Shown here one piece after another: positions 43,726-52,576 of a DNA stretch of 64,000 bases. A program made the translations under genes and the position numbers. The stretch lies in NCBI RefSeq assembly GCF_900215655.1, contig NZ_OBEN01000003.1, positions 62,001 to 126,000 of the forward strand, in the 5' to 3' direction. How positions within the stretch are numbered: position 1 is the stretch's first letter; every line of letters begins with the position of its first letter. Source of the DNA: Hydrogenobacter hydrogenophilus (lineage in GTDB: Bacteria > Aquificota > Aquificia > Aquificales > Aquificaceae). Below the pieces are notes generated by a model. That model worked only from the letters and a program-made list of their open reading frames with translations, did no database searches and was not told the DNA's origin.

Positions 43726-44715
43726 ACCCTCCTCTACCGCATAATGTATGTCTTTTTCGGAACGCAAAACCACGCAAGAGACCCAGGGATGTCTATGGTA
43801 AGAGATGGGAAAGTCTTTGACAAAAAGGGCAAGAGTGGGCACCTTTAGAGCTACCGCCATGTGATAAGGTCCGCTGTCTGTAGACACAAAAAGCCTGCAA
43901 GACCTTATAAGTCCCGGAAGTTCTAAAATATCTGTTTGTCCTGCAAGATCAAAAGCAGGCAGGGAGTAGTTTTTGAGAAACTCTTGGTTTATGTCCTTTT
44001 CAAAACTGGCACCCGTCAAAACTAACAGTGTGTTGGTTTTTTCTTGCAACCGCTTTATAACTTCCCTCAAAAGGTCCAAGTTAGGCCTTTTCCAAAGGGC
44101 ATCTGGTGTTCCACATCCTATGTTAAGACCAATAAGCTCCCTGTCTTCAGGAATGTAAAATCTTTTTCTAAAGCTCTTTCTAAACCTTAACGCCTCTGGT
44201 GTTTCTTCAAGCTCTATAGGAATGCCCCTTCTTTCTATACCCAAAGCCTTCAAAACTACAAAGTATCTGTCTGTATAATCCTGTATGTTTAGTTTTCTTG
44301 ATGACTCTGAGGAGATACTGTAAAAGTATCCTCTAAAGGGTATTTCTGCAACTCCTAAGGACACTATACCGTACTTTAACCTTGCATAAAGGCAGAGCAA
44401 CGAAGACTTAAGACCGTGAGGCTCAAAGTCAATAATAAAGTCAGGATTTACCTTTTTCACAACACGGTCAAACTCCCTAAAAAATCTCACCCAATCCCTT
44501 ATACCTTTGATGTTTTTGTCAATAACGTAGAAGGAAGAGAGTAGGTGGTGTCTTGATATGAGTCTTTCTGACACCGCTCCTTTGTCTTTTGTAAGAAACA
44601 GAAGGTGAAGTTCTGCATCGGGAAAATGGTTTTTTAGGGCTCTCCAGCTTGCGCTACCTCTGAGCATGTCCCCAATACCTGCAGAATGTCCCATAAGCAT
44701 GAGAATTTTACGCAT
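43678..44715 (-). CDS. Family 9 glycosyltransferase (heptosyltransferase type)
   Basis: 345 residues. GHSAGIGDMLRGSASWRAL at the N-terminus is the ADP-heptose:LPS heptosyltransferase opening (G-x-GDxL), and the second Rossmann domain has LIGLNIGCGTPDALWKRP and LFVSTDSGPYHMAVAL (the SxDSGPxH nucleotide-sugar site). It probably adds a sugar to the LPS core. It is the last gene of the gspE unit, one base after the GspL/PilM-like gene, and runs 48 bases into the end of the ZnuB-like gene on the other strand. Confidence 0.87.
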   Translation of the reverse strand: MRKILMLMGHSAGIGDMLRGSASWRALKNHFPDAELHLLFLTKDKGAVSERLISRHHLLSSFYVIDKNIKGIRDWVRFFREFDRVVKKVNPDFIIDFEPHGLKSSLLCLYARLKYGIVSLGVAEIPFRGYFYSISSESSRKLNIQDYTDRYFVVLKALGIERRGIPIELEETPEALRFRKSFRKRFYIPEDRELIGLNIGCGTPDALWKRPNLDLLREVIKRLQEKTNTLLVLTGASFEKDINQEFLKNYSLPAFDLAGQTDILELPGLIRSCRLFVSTDSGPYHMAVALKVPTLALFVKDFPISYHRHPWVSCVVLRSEKDIHYAVEEGLRLYENFKKEGQHSP

Positions 44716-44716
44716 C

Positions 44717-45871
44717 CTACTTTATCTCAAGCTCAAACTCTACGCTTCCAGTAGGTGTTTTCTTTATCTTCTGAGGATTTATCTGGCTTATTACCTCCTC
44801 TTTGCCCTCACCCCTAATAGTTAGCTTACCATCCAAAAACTCTATGGAATAGACTTTAATATCCGGCTTTAGTTTTTGGGAAAGTTCGGAAAGCTTCTTT
44901 GTAAGTTCGTATGGCTCTTCCGCAGAAACTTTTGATCTTACCTGATCGTAAAGAGAAACAATGGGGGTACCTGGGAAGGTTTTTTTAAACTCTTCCCTTT
45001 CCAAACTTCTCAGATTATCCCAAGACCAAAGCATGCCCGTTAAAACGTAAGACCCCAGGAAAAGCAAAATGCTTGACCCTGTCAGCAGAGATACCGTCTT
45101 TAACTGTTCCTTTGGAAGTTCTTTTTCCACAAAGTCTGGGTATGGTTTTTTGACCAAAAACTTTAGACTTGCACCAAAAGCTGTGTTAAGAGTAGGATCA
45201 CAGTAATGATTGTTAAGAGCTTTTTGGAAAAGCTCTTCTATTCCTTTTATCTTGGAACCACCACCGCTTAAGAGCACATGCTCATCAGTTAGGTTAAAAC
45301 CTAAAGAGCTTAGTATATCTTGCATGCCCCTTTTGACTTCTTCAAGGTTAAAACCCTTTTCTTTCTTTAGCTCTTCTGCGCTTTGAAAGTCCAAGCTTCT
45401 TTCCTGTGCGATAAGTTCAGTAAGGTAGTCCCCGCCCTTCATCAAAACACGGTAGGCACTTAGCAAACCGTCCTTCAGGCTTATTAGAGTGGTTTTTCTT
45501 CTTCCTATGTCCAAAAGGTATGCATTTTCATAACCCAACACTTGCAACACCCTTGCAAGAGCAAACACCTCAAGCTCCACATTAAAGCAGTCTTCAGGCT
45601 GATAATCTCTATACACTCCTAAGAAGACCTTATCTTGGTAAAGGGAGAAGTCCCAACTTACCTTTCCATACCTTTGCTCCACATCAAGAGCGTAGAAACT
45701 TCTTAACTGGCTTATCTTTCTTGAAAAGGCTTGTTCTATTCTTACCAAGCAGAGGTCTGAGGGTATTACGCATATTTTTCTGCCTGTTTTTTGCGTAGGC
45801 CTCCATGTATTTTTCAGAAGGTGCTTTTCAACACTGAATAGCTTTTTTCCATCTACACCCGTGTATATCAT
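44717..45871 (-). CDS. GspL/PilM-like protein with actin-type domain and one membrane helix
   Basis: 384 residues. Residues ~1-240 have an actin/PilM-like fold: ENAYLLDIGRRKTTLISLKDG (broken into the phosphate-1 strand pair) and VLLSGGGSKIKGIEELF, the PilM/FtsA-like adenosine motif. One hydrophobic helix follows near residue 270 (VSLLTGSSILLFLGSYVL), then a periplasmic coiled coil and a small alpha-beta domain. This bitopic layout matches GspL of type II secretion, or a natural PilM-PilN fusion. It overlaps gspE by four bases, which fits an inner-membrane recruiter for that ATPase. Confidence 0.75.
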   Translation of the reverse strand: MIYTGVDGKKLFSVEKHLLKNTWRPTQKTGRKICVIPSDLCLVRIEQAFSRKISQLRSFYALDVEQRYGKVSWDFSLYQDKVFLGVYRDYQPEDCFNVELEVFALARVLQVLGYENAYLLDIGRRKTTLISLKDGLLSAYRVLMKGGDYLTELIAQERSLDFQSAEELKKEKGFNLEEVKRGMQDILSSLGFNLTDEHVLLSGGGSKIKGIEELFQKALNNHYCDPTLNTAFGASLKFLVKKPYPDFVEKELPKEQLKTVSLLTGSSILLFLGSYVLTGMLWSWDNLRSLEREEFKKTFPGTPIVSLYDQVRSKVSAEEPYELTKKLSELSQKLKPDIKVYSIEFLDGKLTIRGEGKEEVISQINPQKIKKTPTGSVEFELEIK

Positions 45872-47280
45872 TCTTCTACCTTTACCGCTCTCATGAGCTC
45901 TTCAGGCGTAGTTATACCCTTTATGACCTTTTCAAGTCCATCTTCGTACATGGTTCTAAAACCTAACTCTTTTGCTTTCTTTCTTATCTCGTTAGCATCT
46001 TGGGTTTTTATGATGAGTTGTTTTAGCTCATCGCTGAGCTCCAAAACTTCGTAAATGCCTGTCCTTCCCCTATAACCCGTTCCCATACACATATCGCACC
46101 CTCTACCTCTATAGAAGGTATAGCTCCCCTCAAGTCCCAGTTGGGACAGCTCTTCCTTTGTGGGCTTATAAGGCTCCTTGCAGTGCTCACACACTTTCCT
46201 AACAAGTCTTTGAGCAAGCACACCCTCCAAAGAAGAAGCTATAAGGAAGGGTTCTATACCCAGATCAGAAAGCCGGGTAATAGCAGAGGGCGCATCGTTA
46301 GTGTGCAGGGTGGAAAGCACCAAATGTCCTGTGAGTGCTGCATGAACCGCTATTTGAGCAGTTTCGCTGTCTCTTACCTCTCCTACCATTATGATGTCTG
46401 GGTCCTGTCTTAGGATGGCTCTTAGTCCGCTGGCAAAGGTTAGTCCCACCTTTGGATTTACCTGTATCTGGCTAACTCCCTTTACTTGGTACTCAGGTGG
46501 GTCTTCTATGGTTATTATGTTCTTCTCAGGGCTTTTTACATGGAGGATCATGGCATATAAGGTCGTGCTTTTCCCTGCGCCTGTGGGACCTGTGGCTAAC
46601 ACTATGCCGTATGGTTTTTTGGCAAGCCTCTTAACCTTTTCAAGGTCTTGCAGAGAAAGTCCCAGTTCCTCAAGGGTGAGCATACTTCCTGACCTGTCAA
46701 GGAGTCTAAGGACCACCCTCTCTCCAAAAGTGGTAGGAACTATGGATACCCTTATGTCCAAGTCCCTTCTACCTATCCTGACTCTTATCTTTCCATCCTG
46801 AGGAACTCTCCTTTCCGCAACATCTAAGTTGGCAAGCACTTTTATACGTGAAATGACAGATTCATGTAGAGAGAGTGGTATACTCATGTAGTCGTGAAGT
46901 CTTCCGTCAAGCCTAAACCTAACAAAAGACACATCTTCGTAAGGCTCTATGTGTATGTCAGAAGCAGAAAGGGTGGTGGCTTTTATAAGGGTGGAGTTTA
47001 CAAAGCTCACCGCAGGGCTCTTTTCTTCTTCAAGAAGTATATCCTTTTGCTCTCTGTCTTCTTCTACAGCAGTTTCTATGAAAACCTCTTCCTGTGCGAG
47101 CCTCTTTTGTAGCTCTTTGGAAAACTCCTCTTCTTCTACCTCCAACACCTCAACGCTTTTGCCAGTGATAAACCTTATTTCTTCCACAGAGAAGACATCA
47201 TAACCTTTGGGAACGAGCAGTTTTATATAGTGCTTACCCTCCTCAATGGGTATAAGTCTGTAGGTTTTTATTATGTCCAT
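45868..47280 (-). CDS. gspE: Type II secretion / type IV pilus assembly ATPase (GspE/PilB)
   Basis: 470 residues, hexameric cytoplasmic ATPase. It has a short N-terminal domain, then SASDIHIEP and the Walker A LATGPTGAGKSTTLYA, the Asp box TIEDPPEYQ, Walker B ILRQDPDIIMVGEVRD, the His box GHLVLSTLHTNDA, and the zinc tetracysteine CEHCKEPYK...CDMCMGTGY. All functional boxes are intact. The short N-terminus favours GspE over PilB. Only the GspL/PilM-like partner is adjacent; pseudopilins, secretin and GspF are elsewhere or outside the window. Confidence 0.92.
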   Translation of the reverse strand: MDIIKTYRLIPIEEGKHYIKLLVPKGYDVFSVEEIRFITGKSVEVLEVEEEEFSKELQKRLAQEEVFIETAVEEDREQKDILLEEEKSPAVSFVNSTLIKATTLSASDIHIEPYEDVSFVRFRLDGRLHDYMSIPLSLHESVISRIKVLANLDVAERRVPQDGKIRVRIGRRDLDIRVSIVPTTFGERVVLRLLDRSGSMLTLEELGLSLQDLEKVKRLAKKPYGIVLATGPTGAGKSTTLYAMILHVKSPEKNIITIEDPPEYQVKGVSQIQVNPKVGLTFASGLRAILRQDPDIIMVGEVRDSETAQIAVHAALTGHLVLSTLHTNDAPSAITRLSDLGIEPFLIASSLEGVLAQRLVRKVCEHCKEPYKPTKEELSQLGLEGSYTFYRGRGCDMCMGTGYRGRTGIYEVLELSDELKQLIIKTQDANEIRKKAKELGFRTMYEDGLEKVIKGITTPEELMRAVKVEE

Positions 47281-47297
47281 GTGTTAAATTTTAAAAC
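47281..47297. promoter_or_regulatory. 17-base divergent promoter region (gspE / 99-residue gene)
   Basis: The gap is GTGTTAAATTTTAAAAC. On the minus strand TAAAAT (47293-47288) lies seven bases before the gspE ATG; on the plus strand TAAATT (47285-47290) lies seven bases before the ATG at 47298. The layout is the same as at 32345-32359. Confidence 0.4.
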
Positions 47298-47597
47298 ATG
47301 GGTGATTTTACGAAAGCAGGTCTTGATAAAGGTGATATAGAGAAGGAGCTTCTTCATACTCTCACCTCCGCTAAGGTGCTCTATAGAACATACATGATAA
47401 ACATAGATGACTATACATCAGAAGAGCTTTCTGCAGACATCAAAGAGTACCAGTATCAGCTTGAGAACATCGTGATCCCTTTAGTCAAAAGGGCAGAAGC
47501 TACCAAAAACTCAAAGCTCATAGATATGGCGTACGAGATAAGATACATTTACGAAAAGCTCATTTCCGCTATAAAATTAAAGCTTGAGCATCCTTAA
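47298..47597 (+). CDS. Small helical protein of unknown function
   Basis: 99 residues, charged and predicted fully helical, without a signal or Cys. I do not recognise it. The pattern (ELLHTLTSAKVLYRTYM..., YQLENIVIPLVKRAE, AYEIRYIYEKLISAIK) suggests a helical bundle. It starts 17 bases from divergent gspE, apparently leaderless, and is followed 12 bases later by the DJ-1 family gene. Confidence 0.6.
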   Translation: MGDFTKAGLDKGDIEKELLHTLTSAKVLYRTYMINIDDYTSEELSADIKEYQYQLENIVIPLVKRAEATKNSKLIDMAYEIRYIYEKLISAIKLKLEHP

Positions 47598-47609
47598 GGA
47601 GGTTAAAGC

Positions 47610-48161
47610 ATGCCAAAAGTAGCTATAATACTTGCAGATGGCTTTGAAGAAGTAGAAGCTGTAGCTCCTATCGATGCTCTAAGAAGGGCAGGTGTGGAAG
47701 TTATTATAGCGGGGCTTTCAAAAGAACCTGTTGCAAGCGCAAGGAATGTAAGGATAGTGCCAGATGTATCTGTAGATGAGCTGAACCCTCAAGAACTTGA
47801 CATGATCATTCTTCCGGGTGGTGCAGGTGGGGTAGAAAAGTTAAAGCAAGACAAAAGGGTCGAAGATCTTGTAAAAGCGGTTGAAAGTAAGGGTAAGTAC
47901 ATATCTGCCATATGCGCAGCTCCTACCGCTCTTGCCAAGTTTGGTCTGTTGGAAGGTAAGAGAGCCACAGCGTATCCCACACTCAAAGAAGACATAAAGC
48001 CTGCGCTCTATGTAGAAGATAAAGTGGTTGAAGATGACAGGGTGATCACCAGTCAAGGTCCTGGCACAGCACTGCTCTTTGGGATAAAGCTTGTGGAAAA
48101 GCTCGTAGGTAAAGAGAAGGCTCGCGAGGTAGCCCAGAAAATGCTCGTAGAATGGGAATGA
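47610..48161 (+). CDS. DJ-1/PfpI family protein
   Basis: 183 residues. Class I glutamine amidotransferase-like fold: ADGFEEVEAVAPIDALRRAG with the conserved Glu, ILPGGAGGVEKL, and the reactive cysteine in YISAICAAPTALAKFG near residue 105. The sequence is closer to DJ-1/YajL (oxidative and carbonyl stress, protein deglycase activity proposed) than to PfpI proteases. GGAGG lies before the ATG. It is coupled to rlmI by an overlap. Confidence 0.88.
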   Translation: MPKVAIILADGFEEVEAVAPIDALRRAGVEVIIAGLSKEPVASARNVRIVPDVSVDELNPQELDMIILPGGAGGVEKLKQDKRVEDLVKAVESKGKYISAICAAPTALAKFGLLEGKRATAYPTLKEDIKPALYVEDKVVEDDRVITSQGPGTALLFGIKLVEKLVGKEKAREVAQKMLVEWE

Positions 48162-49333
48162 TCCAAGTGAGGGTAAAGCCCGGCGTAGAAGAGAAACTCA
48201 GAGCTTACTTTCCGTGGGTTTACAGACCTGAAATAGCAAGCTATTCCAGAAAACCCCAAAAGGGTGAACATGTGGTAGTCAGAGATGCGGGAGGGCACTT
48301 CCTCGGATATGGATACATAAACCCCCAAGTGAGTATAAGCATAAGACTTCTCTCTTTCAGCAAGGACAAAAAGATATCCAAAGAACTCATAGAGGAGAGA
48401 ATACAGCAAGCCTACAACTACAGGAAAAGCCTTTCTTTGGATACAGACTCTTACAGGTTAGTGCATTCAGAAGGAGACTTTCTACCAGGGCTTATAGCGG
48501 ATGTCTATAAAGACTACGTAGTGCTTGAGTTTACCACATTTGGCATGAACTTGATGAGAGATTGGGTGATTTCAGCCATAGTGGATACTTTAAAACCCAA
48601 AGGTATTTACGAAAAAAGAAACGAATACGCACAGAGCATAGAAGGATTTGAAACCCAAGGAGGAGTCATATACGGAGAAGTACCAGAAGAGATCATAATA
48701 CGCGAGGGAGACCTCAGATACTACGTTAACATTCCCCAAGGACAAAAAACTGGCTTTTACTTAGACCAAAGATACGCAAGAAGGTTAATTAGACAGCTGG
48801 TAAAGCCGGGATACGTCTGTCTTGACATCTTCTGCCATACGGGTGGTTTTGCTCTCAACATGAGAAAGGCTGGCGCCCAAAGGGTAATAGCGGTTGATAT
48901 ATCTCCTCAGGTTTTAGAAGTTGGCAGAAGGAATGCAGAGCTCAACGGTCTTGATGGTATAGATTGGGTGGAAGCTAATGCCTTTGACTTTATGAGAAAG
49001 CTACATGCAGAGGGTCAAACCTTTGACTTGGTTCTTATGGATCCCCCTTCCTTTGCCAAGAATAAAGCCAGCCTACCCAACGCTCTCAGAGGCTACAAAG
49101 AGCTATTAGTTAGAGGCCTTCACATTACAAAAAAAGGTGGCATATTGGTCATCTACTCCTGTTCCTTTCACATCACCTTGGATCATCTTATTCAGGTACT
49201 CCTTGATGCAGCAAAAGATGTAAAAAGACACATAAGGGTTTTAAAGGTCAGTTTTCAGGATCTTGACCACCCTTGGATACTTCAAGTACCAAACAGCCTA
49301 TACCTAAAAGGTATATATGTGGAGGTGCTTTGA
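48158..49333 (+). CDS. rlmI: 23S rRNA cytosine-5 methyltransferase (RlmI-like, PUA domain)
   Basis: About 391 residues. An N-terminal PUA domain (IQVRVKPGVEEKL, then PQKGEHVVVRDAGGHFLGYG) precedes a class I SAM methyltransferase: CLDIFCHTGGFALNMRKAG (motif I), AVDISPQVLEVGRRN, LVLMDPPSFAKNK (motif IV) and VIYSCSFHI. This is the RlmI (m5C1962) layout. The ATG at 48158 overlaps the DJ-1 stop as ATGA; an in-frame ATG six bases earlier (48152) is equally possible. Confidence 0.88.
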   Translation: MIQVRVKPGVEEKLRAYFPWVYRPEIASYSRKPQKGEHVVVRDAGGHFLGYGYINPQVSISIRLLSFSKDKKISKELIEERIQQAYNYRKSLSLDTDSYRLVHSEGDFLPGLIADVYKDYVVLEFTTFGMNLMRDWVISAIVDTLKPKGIYEKRNEYAQSIEGFETQGGVIYGEVPEEIIIREGDLRYYVNIPQGQKTGFYLDQRYARRLIRQLVKPGYVCLDIFCHTGGFALNMRKAGAQRVIAVDISPQVLEVGRRNAELNGLDGIDWVEANAFDFMRKLHAEGQTFDLVLMDPPSFAKNKASLPNALRGYKELLVRGLHITKKGGILVIYSCSFHITLDHLIQVLLDAAKDVKRHIRVLKVSFQDLDHPWILQVPNSLYLKGIYVEVL

Positions 49334-50100
49334 TGAACATTTACCAAGCTGTGCTTTTGGGAATAGTAGAAGGACTTACAGAGTTCCTACCTGTGTCTTC
49401 CACAGGACACCTAATACTTACTGCACACATATTAGGCGTAGATAACAGTGGTTTTACAAAAAGCTTTGAGATAGCCATTCAGATGGGTGCCATAATGTCT
49501 GTTATCTTATTGTATGCCAAAAGACTTTCTACGGACTACGAAATGTGGAAGAGAATCTTAGTAGCCTTTTTACCTACAGGCATTTTGGGTTTTTTACTAT
49601 ACAAACTCATAAAAACCTACCTTATAGGCAACGACAAGGTTGTTGTGCTTTCTCTTATAGTAGGTGGTGTTTTCCTTCTCTTTGCGGATAGGGTTTGCGA
49701 ACGCTTCTGCTATATAGGAGACATAAGGGCCATGAGCCTAAAACGAGCCTTTCTCATAGGCTTATTCCAATCCTTAGCCATGATACCCGGAGTTTCAAGA
49801 TCTGCGTCTACTATAATAGGCGGTATGTTGGTTGGACTTCACAGAAAAGCCAGTGCAGAGTTTTCTTTCTTGTTGGCAGTGCCTACCATGATTATAGCAA
49901 CTTCTTACGATGTTTATAAGTCTCATAGTACCTTTACACAAAGCGAATGGCATCTGCTTCTTATAGGTTTCTTATCAGCTTTTTTTACCGCTCTTTTGAC
50001 GGTAAAAGTTTTTCTAAAATTTATATCTAAGCACTCCTTTTTTCCCTTTGGTATATACAGAATAGCCCTCGGTTTTTCGTACGCTCTCTTTTTCCTATAA
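49333..50100 (+). CDS. uppP: Undecaprenyl-diphosphatase
   Basis: 255 residues, integral membrane (BacA/UppP family). It recycles undecaprenyl pyrophosphate for cell-wall and O-antigen carriers. Signature blocks are GIVEGLTEFLPVSSTGHLIL at the start and AMIPGVSRSASTI near residue 155, with eight hydrophobic helices. The ATG overlaps the last base of the rlmI stop (TGATG) and GGAGG stands upstream. Confidence 0.95.
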   Translation: MNIYQAVLLGIVEGLTEFLPVSSTGHLILTAHILGVDNSGFTKSFEIAIQMGAIMSVILLYAKRLSTDYEMWKRILVAFLPTGILGFLLYKLIKTYLIGNDKVVVLSLIVGGVFLLFADRVCERFCYIGDIRAMSLKRAFLIGLFQSLAMIPGVSRSASTIIGGMLVGLHRKASAEFSFLLAVPTMIIATSYDVYKSHSTFTQSEWHLLLIGFLSAFFTALLTVKVFLKFISKHSFFPFGIYRIALGFSYALFFL

Positions 50101-50101
50101 C

Positions 50102-51190
50102 ATGGACAGGTGGATACTTTACGCAGTCATTTTGCTCTTCATTATAGGTGAGACAGTTATAATAAGCTCAAACCTTTTACCTTATGTTTTTGAGAACTAT
50201 CGGGACCTTAGTATATACAAAAAGCCTATTTACCAACTTCTCACTTTTCTATTGGGTATGTTTCTTATAAGCAAAAAGTTTGATTATCTACTTCTCAAAA
50301 AAAAGTCTGTGGTTTACTCATTTGTGTCCGCATCTACACTTATGCTTATGATAGTGCTTGTGAAGAAGTATATAACACATAGGCATGTGGATAGATGGCT
50401 TATAGGTACAAGCTTGCAACCTTTGGAGTTTACAAAGGTCGCTCTTGTGATCTTTATAGCTTACTACTTGGTGGAAAAAGGGTCTATAAAGGAATGGAGA
50501 TACATACTTTGGGCTTCTTTTTTGGTACTTATAAACGCTTTTCTCATTTCCCTTCAACCTGATAAAGGTGGAGCTGTGTTTCTTTTACTGCTCTGCGGAA
50601 CCCTACTGTACGTTGGTGGTATTCCAAAAAAAGTTTACATACCTATACTAATGCTTTTTGTGCTGTTCACTCTATACATACTGACTTCCAAGTCTGGATA
50701 TGTTGCGGAGAGATTTTCCGCATGGAAAGACCCCTTTGCAGACCCAGAAGAATCAGGATACCAAATTATTCAGTCTCTTTTTGCCTTCGCTCACGGCGGG
50801 CTGTGGGGAGTAGGTATAGGTAAAGGCTTACAAAAAATGGGAGCTTTGCCAGCTGCAGATACAGACTATGTGATATCACTCATAGGGGAAGAGTTTGGAT
50901 TCATAGGTATTTTATTAGTTTTCTGTCTTTACTCTATACTTGTAGGCAGACTTCTTTACTTTACATACAAGATTAATGAACCCTTTGGTAAGCTACTGCT
51001 TTTTGGTATAGCCATGAACTTTGCTATCGCCTTTCTTTGGAATGTAGGTATGGCAGTAAACCTTCTTCCACCAAAAGGTATAGCCCTTCCGTTACTCAGT
51101 TATGGTCCTTCAAACCTTTTGTTTTCACTAATAGCTATATGGCTTGCTAAGTCCGTAATAAGCAGAGGCTCATTTCTTCCAAGGCTTTGA
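50102..51190 (+). CDS. ftsW: Peptidoglycan polymerase of the SEDS family (FtsW)
   Basis: 362 residues with ten transmembrane helices. It polymerises lipid II during septation. SEDS blocks include LQPLEFTKVALVIFIAYYL, LQPDKGGAVFLL, and GLWGVGIGKGLQKMGALPAADTD followed by SLIGEEFGFIG, which is the FtsW rather than RodA form (P-A-A-x-T-D-Y/F). LLSYGPSNLLF near the C-terminus corresponds to the usual GGS-rich block. It begins one base after uppP. Confidence 0.9.
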   Translation: MDRWILYAVILLFIIGETVIISSNLLPYVFENYRDLSIYKKPIYQLLTFLLGMFLISKKFDYLLLKKKSVVYSFVSASTLMLMIVLVKKYITHRHVDRWLIGTSLQPLEFTKVALVIFIAYYLVEKGSIKEWRYILWASFLVLINAFLISLQPDKGGAVFLLLLCGTLLYVGGIPKKVYIPILMLFVLFTLYILTSKSGYVAERFSAWKDPFADPEESGYQIIQSLFAFAHGGLWGVGIGKGLQKMGALPAADTDYVISLIGEEFGFIGILLVFCLYSILVGRLLYFTYKINEPFGKLLLFGIAMNFAIAFLWNVGMAVNLLPPKGIALPLLSYGPSNLLFSLIAIWLAKSVISRGSFLPRL

Positions 51191-51208
51191 GCATCCTTCC
51201 TTAATTGC

Positions 51209-51237
51209 TTGACATTTGAAAATCTTTTGCATATAAT
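51209..51237 (+). promoter_or_regulatory. Consensus sigma-70 promoter of the Fe-S oxidoreductase gene
   Basis: TTGACA (51209-51214), a 17-base spacer and TATAAT (51232-51237): a perfect match in both hexamers. AAGGAG at about 51260 precedes the ATG at 51272. This is the strongest promoter by sequence in the window. Confidence 0.85.
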
Positions 51238-51271
51238 AAAAAAATGTAATTACTTTAAGAAGGAGTGAATT

Positions 51272-52564
51272 ATGCAAGATGTGTCCTTGGGTGGAGTAAA
51301 GGATTTTAACTTTGATATTAAAGACCCAAAGTTTCTTGACGAGGATGCTCTATGGGAAGAGGCAAAAAGAGTGTTTTCTAAGTGTAAAGACTGTAGAATG
51401 TGCATCTCTTACTGCCCATCTTTTCCGGCACTCTTTGATGCGGTAGACAGGCATGACGATGACATAAACGCCCTTAGCAAAGAAGAGCTGGCAAAACCTT
51501 TGGAGCTTTGTTTTCACTGTAAGCAGTGCTACTTTAAGTGTCCTTACACGCCTCCTCACGAGTGGAGGATAGACTTTCCGCACCTGTCTCTGAGATACAA
51601 AATATGGAAGTTCAAAAAGGAGGGTGCTAAACTCACAGACAAACTTATGCTCAACACAGACCTTGTGGGTAAGCTCTCTGTTGGTATGTCTTCCCTTGTA
51701 AATTCCGTAAAGGATGTAAAACCCGTAAGGGTTATTATGGAGAACTTTATGGGTGTGGATAGAAGAGCAAAGCTCCCACCCTTTAACTCCGAAACCTTTG
51801 TAGATTGGTTTGAAAAAAACAGAAAAAAGGTAAGAGGTGAAAATGGGAAAGTTGCCCTTTTTTATACTTGCCTTTTGAACTATAACTATCTTGAAAAGGG
51901 AAAAGCCCTCGTAAGAGTTTTTGAGAAAAACGACATACTCATAGAACTACCTCAGCAAGAGTGCTGTGGCATACCCTTCTTTGACATAGGCGATGTGGAT
52001 GCAGTTATAAAAAAAGCAAAAGCTAATATAAAGTCTCTGAAAGCTTATGTGGATAAAGGATACGATATAGTAGTTCCCATACCTACCTGTGCCTTACAGA
52101 TAAAGTACGAGTATCCGCTACTCCTTCCTGACGATCCGAATGCAAAGGCGGTAGCGGAAAAGGTTTACGATGTGCACCAATATCTCTGGAAACTTTACGA
52201 AGAAGGTAAATTAAACAAGGAGTTTAAAGTATCTATGGGGAACATAGCCTATCACATTCCGTGTCATCTTAAGTCCTTAAATGTAGGCTACAAAGCTGCA
52301 AACCTTATGAGGCTCATACCCAACACAAAGGTAAGGATTGTGGAAAGATGTTCAGGACATGATGGAACTTTTGGCGTAAGAAAGGAGACTTTTGACATGG
52401 CGTACAAGGTAGGCTCTAAGCTCTTTGAGGAACTAAAAGGTGCTCAAGCAGACCTTTATGTATCAGACTGTCCTTTGGCAAGCAATCAGATAGAACTCGG
52501 TACAGGTAGAAGACCACTGCACCCTATAGAGGTTCTTTGGAAAGCTTACGGCGAAGAAGCGTAG
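51272..52564 (+). CDS. Fe-S oxidoreductase with two [4Fe-4S] and CCG domains (GlpC/HdrD-like)
   Basis: 430 residues, soluble. Two ferredoxin motifs lie near residues 38-85 (CKDCRMCISYCPS and CFHCKQCYFKCPY). Cysteine-rich CCG-type domains follow: QQECCGIPFFDIGD near residue 230, IPTCALQIKYEY, IPCHLKSLN, and RCSGHDGTFG near residue 365, where the second CCG reads CSG. The same domain order occurs in GlpC, HdrD/HdrB-like and related electron carriers. The partner is not adjacent. In this metabolism it could belong to a fumarate reductase or heterodisulfide-like complex (speculative). Strong consensus promoter. Confidence 0.8.
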   Translation: MQDVSLGGVKDFNFDIKDPKFLDEDALWEEAKRVFSKCKDCRMCISYCPSFPALFDAVDRHDDDINALSKEELAKPLELCFHCKQCYFKCPYTPPHEWRIDFPHLSLRYKIWKFKKEGAKLTDKLMLNTDLVGKLSVGMSSLVNSVKDVKPVRVIMENFMGVDRRAKLPPFNSETFVDWFEKNRKKVRGENGKVALFYTCLLNYNYLEKGKALVRVFEKNDILIELPQQECCGIPFFDIGDVDAVIKKAKANIKSLKAYVDKGYDIVVPIPTCALQIKYEYPLLLPDDPNAKAVAEKVYDVHQYLWKLYEEGKLNKEFKVSMGNIAYHIPCHLKSLNVGYKAANLMRLIPNTKVRIVERCSGHDGTFGVRKETFDMAYKVGSKLFEELKGAQADLYVSDCPLASNQIELGTGRRPLHPIEVLWKAYGEEA

Positions 52565-52570
52565 TATAAT
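52565..52570 (+). promoter_or_regulatory. -10-like element before leuB
   Basis: TATAAT overlapping the stop codon of the previous gene, six bases before the leuB ATG. The six bases AAAGGA could also act as a weak ribosome-binding site, so read-through from the strong promoter at 51209 remains possible. Confidence 0.4.
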
Positions 52571-52576
52571 AAAGGA

